A stretch of 10,435 nucleotides of DNA from Azoarcus sp. (GTDB taxonomy: Bacteria; Pseudomonadota; Gammaproteobacteria; Burkholderiales; Rhodocyclaceae), in the NCBI GenBank assembly GCA_031258035.1, contig JAIRNL010000055.1:1-10435 (forward strand). Direction: 5' to 3'. A program made the translations under genes and the position numbers. Shown one piece after another: positions 5,444-10,435 of this stretch (positions within the stretch are counted from its first letter, which is position 1; every line of letters begins with the position of its first letter). Under the pieces are notes generated by a model. That model saw nothing but the letters and a program-made list of their open reading frames with translations. It ran no database searches and had not been told where the DNA came from.

Positions 5444-6379
5444 ATGCCCAATTCAAATGATCTCTGTGTACTCGTCGCCGAAATTGTGGGCGGCGACCGC
5501 CTGCTCACCCAGCTTGGCGAAGCCGAAACCAGCCGCGCGATAGAGCGTTGCCTGAATCGCGTCGATCTCGCCATTGGCGGCAGCAACGGCGAGATCGTCG
5601 CCCGCGACCGCGCGGCGGTCATTGCGACTTTCGCGCACTGCGACAACGGCGTCATGGCCGCCTGCGAGGCGATCGACCGGGTGCGCAAGCTGCCGCCCGT
5701 GAGCGGTACCCAGATGCGGCTTCGGATAGGCGTGCATTACGGCGCGGTTTTCAACGGCAGCGAAGGCCCGGGCGTGGATGGGGCGCGCCAGATACTCCAG
5801 GCATGCACGGCGGATCAGTCGATGGCCAGCGCCGCCGCCGTCGGCCAGTTGCGCCCATCGGTACGGCACTTCGCCAACGCCGAGGCGTTCTACGACGATG
5901 CCCAGGGCAAGTTGCCGTGGCCCGTCTTCATGATCGGCAATCAGGTTGCGGTGTCGCTGACGGCGTCGATGATGCCGCGCCCGCTGCCGGCATCGCCGCT
6001 CACCGGCTCGATGAAGCCTTCGCAGGGCCCATCGCCCGCGCCGCAAAGCCCGCTCACGTCGCGTCTGCGCCTGCACCACCACCAGGCGATTTTGTTCGTC
6101 GAGGAATCCCGCCCCGTCATCCTGATCGGCCGCGAACTGGCCAACGACATTGTGATCGCCGATCCGCGCGCGTCGCGCCAGCATGCGCGCATCGAGCGGC
6201 GGCGCGACGGTTTCGTGCTGATCGACCAGAGTACCAACGGTTGCTTCGTGGCGCTCGACGGCCAGGAGGAAGCCTGCGTCAAGGACGGCGAGTGTCTGCT
6301 TGGCAAGGCCGGCCGGGTCGGCTGCGGCTTTTCGACACAGGAGTTCGAGGACGATCTCGTGCTGTTCGAGTTCGCCTGA
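5444..6379 (+). CDS. Degenerate class III nucleotide cyclase domain fused to FHA domain
   Basis: A 311-residue soluble protein. Residues 7-170 follow the class III adenylate/guanylate cyclase homology domain (LCVLVAEIVGGDRLLTQLGE at the front, GEIVARDRAAVIATF at 49-63, LRIGVHYGAV at 93-102). Catalytic positions look lost: the first metal Asp is E13, the usual Lys and Gly-Asp-Glu of the second motif are A53 and R56-A57-A58, and the VN..AAR motif reads V111-D112-G-A-R-Q. Residues 171-205 are a Pro/Ser-rich linker. Residues 210-300 form an FHA phosphothreonine-binding domain with G229-R230, S244, H247 and N265-G266 in the standard order. It is therefore probably a non-catalytic sensor or adaptor that binds phosphorylated partners. 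The ATG at 5444 is chosen because the cyclase fold begins six residues later; TTG at 5375 is the only earlier in-frame option. The 133-nt spacer after ttcA contains a -10-like CATAAT (5321-5326) without a clear -35. No kinase is present in the window. Confidence 0.85.
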   Translation: MPNSNDLCVLVAEIVGGDRLLTQLGEAETSRAIERCLNRVDLAIGGSNGEIVARDRAAVIATFAHCDNGVMAACEAIDRVRKLPPVSGTQMRLRIGVHYGAVFNGSEGPGVDGARQILQACTADQSMASAAAVGQLRPSVRHFANAEAFYDDAQGKLPWPVFMIGNQVAVSLTASMMPRPLPASPLTGSMKPSQGPSPAPQSPLTSRLRLHHHQAILFVEESRPVILIGRELANDIVIADPRASRQHARIERRRDGFVLIDQSTNGCFVALDGQEEACVKDGECLLGKAGRVGCGFSTQEFEDDLVLFEFA

Positions 6380-6496
6380 GCCGTTTTCCGCCGCCCGGAA
6401 TCGCGCCTTTTACCCTGCTCGAAGCCGTCCGGGCGAGGCGGCGGGATCGCCATCCGGTTCCGCTCGGCGAACCCGCGCCCCCTGGGATGACCTTTA

Positions 6497-6527
6497 CTGA
6501 CACGACGCTTCGTTCACCCCCTAGAAT
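6497..6527 (+). promoter_or_regulatory. Possible promoter of the FAD/Fe-S dehydrogenase gene
   Basis: CTGACA (6497-6502) and TAGAAT (6522-6527) are each one base from consensus, but the 19-nt spacer is longer than the ideal 17. The start codon at 6557 is 29 nt beyond the -10 element. The rest of the 177-nt spacer from 6380 shows no gene and no clear terminator. Confidence 0.35.
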
Positions 6528-6556
6528 GAGCAACCTCACCGCCCTGCCCCATCACG

Positions 6557-9500
6557 ATGAACCAACGCCTGCGCGAAGTTCCCTATAACTACACCTCGTT
6601 CTCCGACCGCGAAATCGTCATCCGCCTGCTCGGCGCCGAAGCCTGGGAGGTGCTCGAAGAGCTGCGCGACGAGCGTGTCACCGGGCGATCGGCGCGCATG
6701 CTCTACGAGGTGCTCGGCGATATCTGGGTCGTGCGCCGCAATCCTTATCTCGAAGACGACTTGCTGGCCAGCCGCAAACGGCGCGAGGCGCTGATCGCCG
6801 CGCTCAAACATCGCATAAACGAGGTCGACAAGCGCCGCAAGGGCAACGAGCGCGTGATCCAGCTCATCGGGGGGGCACGCACCGCCGTGGCCGACTTCGA
6901 GCGCTGGTTCGATGAAACCGCGCGGCGGCGGCGCGTCATCCGGCACCGCTTTTCCCGCCATACCCGCGCCGACAACATCTGTTTCGACGGTCATGCCAGG
7001 GTCGCGCACGTCACCGATGCCACCGACTGGCGGGTGGAATATCCGCTCGTCGTCCTCTATCCCGACAGCGAAAGAGAGGTCGCGCCGCTGGTGCGCGCCG
7101 CCATCGCGCTGGGACTGACCATCGTTCCGCGCGGCGGCGGCACCGGCTACACGGGCGGCGCCATCCCGCTCGATGCGCAATCGGTGGTCATCAACACGGA
7201 AAAGCTGACCCAGGTCGATCCGATCGAGGAACTCGCCCTCGCCGACGCCATGGGGCAGCCGATGAAGAAAACCTGCGCCACGATCCGCACCGGGGCCGGC
7301 GTCGTCACCGAGCGCGTCTCGGAAGCGGCGAGCCGGGCCGGGCGAGTGTTCGCGGTCGATCCGACCTCGGCCTCGGCTTCGACCGTGGGCGGCAACATCG
7401 CCATGAACGCGGGCGGCAAGAAAGCGGTGCTGTGGGGCACGGCGCTCGACAACCTGGTTTGGTGGAAGATGGTCACGCCCGACGGCAACTGGCTCGAAGT
7501 CGAACGGCTCGACCACAACTTCGGCAAGATTCACGAACAAAAAGATGTCCGCTTCCGCCTGCGCCGCATCGACGGCGCGCGGGGCACCCTGCTCGGCGAA
7601 GGCATTTTGCTGATGCCGGGCGCGCGTTGCCGAAAGATCGGGCTCGGCAAGGATGTGACCGATAAATTCCTCGGCGGCATCCCCGGCGTGCAGAAGGAAG
7701 GCACCGACGGCATCATCGTCGCGGCGCGCTGGGTATTGCACGAAATGCCGCCGGTCACGCGCACCGTGTGCCTCGAATTCTTCGGGCAGGTGCGCGAGGC
7801 GGTGCCGGCCATCGTCGACATCACCGACTGGTTCAAGCCCGGCGGCGGCGGGCACGCGGCGGGCGCGCGGCTTGCCGGCCTGGAGCACATGGACGAGCGT
7901 TATGTGAAGGCGGTCGGCTACACCACCAAGGCCCGGCGCCATGGCCGTCCGAAGATCGTGCTGGTCGGCGACATCGTCGGCCACGACGAGCAGGCGGTGA
8001 TGGCCGCCGCCGCCGAGGTCGTGCGCATGACCCACGCGCGCGGCGCGGAGGGCTTCATCGCCGTCTCGCCCGAGCAGCGCAAGCGTTTCTGGCTCGAACG
8101 CGGACGCACCGCCGCGATCTCGCGCCACACCAACGCTTTCAAGATCAACGAGGATGTGGTGATCCCGTTGCCGCGCATGGGGGATTACTGCGACGGCATC
8201 GAGCGCATCAACATCGAACTGTCGATCCGCAACAAGCTGGATCTGTGCGACACGCTCACCGCCTTTCTCTCCGGCGCGCTGCCGCTCGACCAGGGCGACG
8301 CCAATCTCGCCTCGGAAGAGCTGATCGGCGACCGGCGCGAAGCCGCGCTCGCCTACATCGACGCCGTGCGCAAACGCTGGCAATGGCTGCTGGACAATCT
8401 CGACCTGCCGCTGGCAGAGGCCGAACGGGCGTTCGACTCTCTCGGCGTGAGCGCGGGCGAACTCAGCAATCGCGCGCCCCAGCCGATACTTTTCCACCGC
8501 TTGCAGGATCATTCCGTTCGCGTGTCGTGGAAAACCGAGCTCAAACCCCGGCTCTCGAAAATCTTCGATGGCACGGTCTTCCGCCCGGCGCTGGAAAAAA
8601 TCGACGCCCTGCATCGCCAGACCTTGCGCGGGCGGGTGTTCGTGGCGCTGCACATGCATGCCGGCGACGGCAACGTACACACCAACATCCCGGTCAACTC
8701 CGACGACTACGAGATGCTCCAGACCGCCTACCGCGCGGTCGACCGCATCATGGCGCTGGCCCGCTCGCTCGGCGGCGTCATCTCCGGCGAGCACGGCATC
8801 GGCATCACCAAGCTCGACTACCTGACCGAGGCGGAAATGGCGCCTTTCCGCGCCTACAAAGCCAAGATCGACCCGGAAGGCCGCTTCAACCGGGGCAAGC
8901 TGATGCCCGGCGGCAACCTGGCGAACGCCTACACCCCGAGCTTCAACCTGATGGGGCACGAATCTCTCATCATGGAGCAAACCGAGATCGGCGCCATCGC
9001 CCACGCCATCAAGGACTGCCTGCGTTGCGGCAAATGCAAGCCGGTATGCTCCACCCATGTGCCGCGCGCCAACCTGCTCTACAGCCCGCGCAACAAGATT
9101 CTATCGACCTCGCTTCTCATCGAGGCCATGCTCTACGAAGAGCAGACCCGGCGCGGGGTCTCGCTCGCGCACTGGGGCGAGTTCGAGGATGCCTCCGATC
9201 ACTGCACCGTTTGCCACCGTTGCGAAAAACCCTGTCCGGTCGATATCGATTTCGGCAACGTTTCCATCCGCATGCGCAACCTGCTGCGCAGGCAGAAAAA
9301 AGCATCGTTCAACCCTGGCAAGGCCGCGGCGATGGCCTTCCTCACCCTCAAGGACCCGACGTTGCTTGGGCTGCTGCGCACCGCCATGCGCTGGAGCTAC
9401 AGGCTCCAGCGCATGGCGCACGAATTCGCGCGCAAGTCGCCGCTCGTGCGCAAACAGCTCAAATCGCCGCCCGCCACGGTGGGCCGCGCGCCCCTCAAGG

Positions 9501-10426
9501 GGCAGGTCATCCACCTCATCAACCGCCCGATGCCCGGCAACCTGCCGCGCCGGACGGGACGCGCCCTGCTCGATCTGGAGGACAGCGCCGCCATTGCCGT
9601 CATCCGCGATCCGGCCGCGACCACGACCGAGTCGGAAGCGGTGTTTTATTTCCCCGGCTGCGGTTCGGAGCGCCAGTTCAGCCAGATCGGCCTCGCCGTC
9701 CAGGCCATGCTCTACCGCCTCGGCGTGCAGACCGTGCTGCCGCCCGGCTACCTCTGCTGCGGCTACCCCCAGACCGCCGGCGGCAACGAGGACACGGGCC
9801 AGCGCATCACCACCGAGAACCGCGTCCTTTTCCACCGCATCGCCAACACCCTCAACTACCTCGACATCAAGACCGTCGTCGTCTCCTGTGGCACCTGCAT
9901 GGATCAGTTACAGGAATACGAATTCGACAAGATCTTCCCCGGCTGCCGCCTGCTCGACATCCATGAGTACCTGCTGGAAAAGGGCATCAGGCTCGCCACC
10001 GCGACGGGTGTGAACTACTTGTTCCACGACCCCTGTCACTCCCCGATGAAACAGCGCCCTGCCCTCGGGATCGCGGCCGAACTGCTGGGCGCGCCGGTCA
10101 TGCTCTCCGATCGCTGCTGTGGGGAATCCGGCGCCTTTGCCGTTGCCCGCCCCGACATCGCCACCCAGGTGCGATTCCGCAAGCAGGAAGAAATCGAGCG
10201 CAACGTCGCCACCCTGCGCGCCACCGACCCCGCCGCCGCCACGACCCGCATCCTCACCGCCTGCCCGAGCTGCCTGCAAGGGCTGGCGCGTTACGCCAAC
10301 GTGGCGGGCGGGGTGGAATCCGACTACCTCGTGATCGAACTCGCGCGCAACCTGCTGGGGGAAAATTGGCTGGACGATTATGTGGGGAAAGCAAACCATG
10401 GGGGGATCGAGCGTGTGTTGCTGTGA
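6557..10426 (+). CDS. Fused FAD-linked oxidase / Fe-S dehydrogenase, 1289 aa (DUF3683 type)
   Basis: This is a complete single-chain flavin and iron-sulfur oxidoreductase, as if GlcD and GlcF of glycolate oxidase were joined behind an extra N-terminal domain. Residues 1-about 130 match the uncharacterised DUF3683 region. From about 160 comes a FAD_binding_4 fold with PRGGGTGYTGG (191-201). The FAD-oxidase C-terminal domain carries HMHAGDGNVH (699-708) and SGEHGIG (743-749). Two [4Fe-4S] sites follow: C821/C824/C827/C831 and C883/C886/C889/C893. Two cysteine-rich CCG domains complete it: C1035, C1067-C1068-G, C1111/C1114, then C1160, C1187-C1188-G, C1236/C1239. By family, it would oxidise a 2-hydroxyacid (lactate, glycolate or 2-hydroxyglutarate type) and pass electrons through the clusters to a quinone or other carrier; the substrate is not determinable here. 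No membrane segments are visible, so it is cytosolic or peripheral. The start is ATG at 6557; the nearby ATG at 6526 is out of frame. All ligand cysteines are present, and no frameshift is seen. Confidence 0.92.
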   Translation: MNQRLREVPYNYTSFSDREIVIRLLGAEAWEVLEELRDERVTGRSARMLYEVLGDIWVVRRNPYLEDDLLASRKRREALIAALKHRINEVDKRRKGNERVIQLIGGARTAVADFERWFDETARRRRVIRHRFSRHTRADNICFDGHARVAHVTDATDWRVEYPLVVLYPDSEREVAPLVRAAIALGLTIVPRGGGTGYTGGAIPLDAQSVVINTEKLTQVDPIEELALADAMGQPMKKTCATIRTGAGVVTERVSEAASRAGRVFAVDPTSASASTVGGNIAMNAGGKKAVLWGTALDNLVWWKMVTPDGNWLEVERLDHNFGKIHEQKDVRFRLRRIDGARGTLLGEGILLMPGARCRKIGLGKDVTDKFLGGIPGVQKEGTDGIIVAARWVLHEMPPVTRTVCLEFFGQVREAVPAIVDITDWFKPGGGGHAAGARLAGLEHMDERYVKAVGYTTKARRHGRPKIVLVGDIVGHDEQAVMAAAAEVVRMTHARGAEGFIAVSPEQRKRFWLERGRTAAISRHTNAFKINEDVVIPLPRMGDYCDGIERINIELSIRNKLDLCDTLTAFLSGALPLDQGDANLASEELIGDRREAALAYIDAVRKRWQWLLDNLDLPLAEAERAFDSLGVSAGELSNRAPQPILFHRLQDHSVRVSWKTELKPRLSKIFDGTVFRPALEKIDALHRQTLRGRVFVALHMHAGDGNVHTNIPVNSDDYEMLQTAYRAVDRIMALARSLGGVISGEHGIGITKLDYLTEAEMAPFRAYKAKIDPEGRFNRGKLMPGGNLANAYTPSFNLMGHESLIMEQTEIGAIAHAIKDCLRCGKCKPVCSTHVPRANLLYSPRNKILSTSLLIEAMLYEEQTRRGVSLAHWGEFEDASDHCTVCHRCEKPCPVDIDFGNVSIRMRNLLRRQKKASFNPGKAAAMAFLTLKDPTLLGLLRTAMRWSYRLQRMAHEFARKSPLVRKQLKSPPATVGRAPLKGQVIHLINRPMPGNLPRRTGRALLDLEDSAAIAVIRDPAATTTESEAVFYFPGCGSERQFSQIGLAVQAMLYRLGVQTVLPPGYLCCGYPQTAGGNEDTGQRITTENRVLFHRIANTLNYLDIKTVVVSCGTCMDQLQEYEFDKIFPGCRLLDIHEYLLEKGIRLATATGVNYLFHDPCHSPMKQRPALGIAAELLGAPVMLSDRCCGESGAFAVARPDIATQVRFRKQEEIERNVATLRATDPAAATTRILTACPSCLQGLARYANVAGGVESDYLVIELARNLLGENWLDDYVGKANHGGIERVLL

Positions 10427-10435
10427 TCCGCCGCG

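Noticed and set aside
6536..9058. 840-codon open frame on the minus strand
   Set aside because: It is fully antisense to the dehydrogenase gene, whose motifs are unambiguous. Long antisense frames are expected in GC-rich coding DNA, and its His/Arg/Val/Asp-rich product shows no recognisable domain.
7768..9966. 732-codon open frame on the plus strand in another frame of the dehydrogenase gene
   Set aside because: Arg/Ala/His-rich shadow of a real gene with no motifs; the overlapping frame carries all the FAD and Fe-S ligands.

Overview
This is a GC-rich bacterial chromosome segment. The plus-strand genes, above all a near full-length TtcA and a very large fused flavin/iron-sulfur dehydrogenase, resemble those of Betaproteobacteria (a Rhodocyclales-like or neighbouring group). 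That placement is inferred from family resemblance and gene style, not from a search. I see no rRNA, tRNA, CRISPR array, transposase or phage gene.

Layout. Positions 1-618 hold no gene I can support; they contain hairpin-forming dispersed repeats with ends like GTCATTCCGCGCGAAG. Positions 619-1893 (minus strand) hold an unrecognised acidic, cysteine-free protein ending in about ten 6-residue repeats. Its frame is cut by an in-frame TGA 23 codons after a start that has a strong GGAGG ribosome binding site. Positions 1894-2612 are gene-poor and dominated by a 21-nt tandem array of about 20 units (2135-2546), followed by a hairpin that probably terminates the next gene. Positions 2613-3095 (minus) encode a conserved hypothetical protein with a good sigma70-type promoter. 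A divergent spacer, 3096-3406, separates it from a plus-strand run: a thioredoxin-reductase-like flavoprotein lacking the CxxC disulfide (3407-4387), ttcA (4417-5310), a degenerate nucleotide-cyclase/FHA fusion (5444-6379), and a 1289-residue FAD/Fe-S dehydrogenase (6557-10426).

How the genes relate. The four plus-strand genes point the same way but are separated by 29, 133 and 177 nt, and at least ttcA and the dehydrogenase have promoter-like sequences of their own, so this looks like a chain of separately expressed genes more than a tight operon. The flavoprotein gene is bracketed by two 70-bp direct repeats (3188-3257 and 4336-4405, 62 of 70 bases identical). The second copy carries both the stop codon of the flavoprotein and the TATAAT box that precedes ttcA. 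Three genes have a -10-like hexamer 28-30 nt before the start codon and no clear Shine-Dalgarno sequence, whereas the repeat-tailed minus-strand gene has a strong one and is visibly less GC-rich; it may be a later arrival.

The best leads for something undescribed are the interrupted repeat-tailed gene, the 21-nt array whose variation favours one plus-strand reading frame, the bracketing 70-bp repeat, and the pseudo-cyclase/FHA protein.
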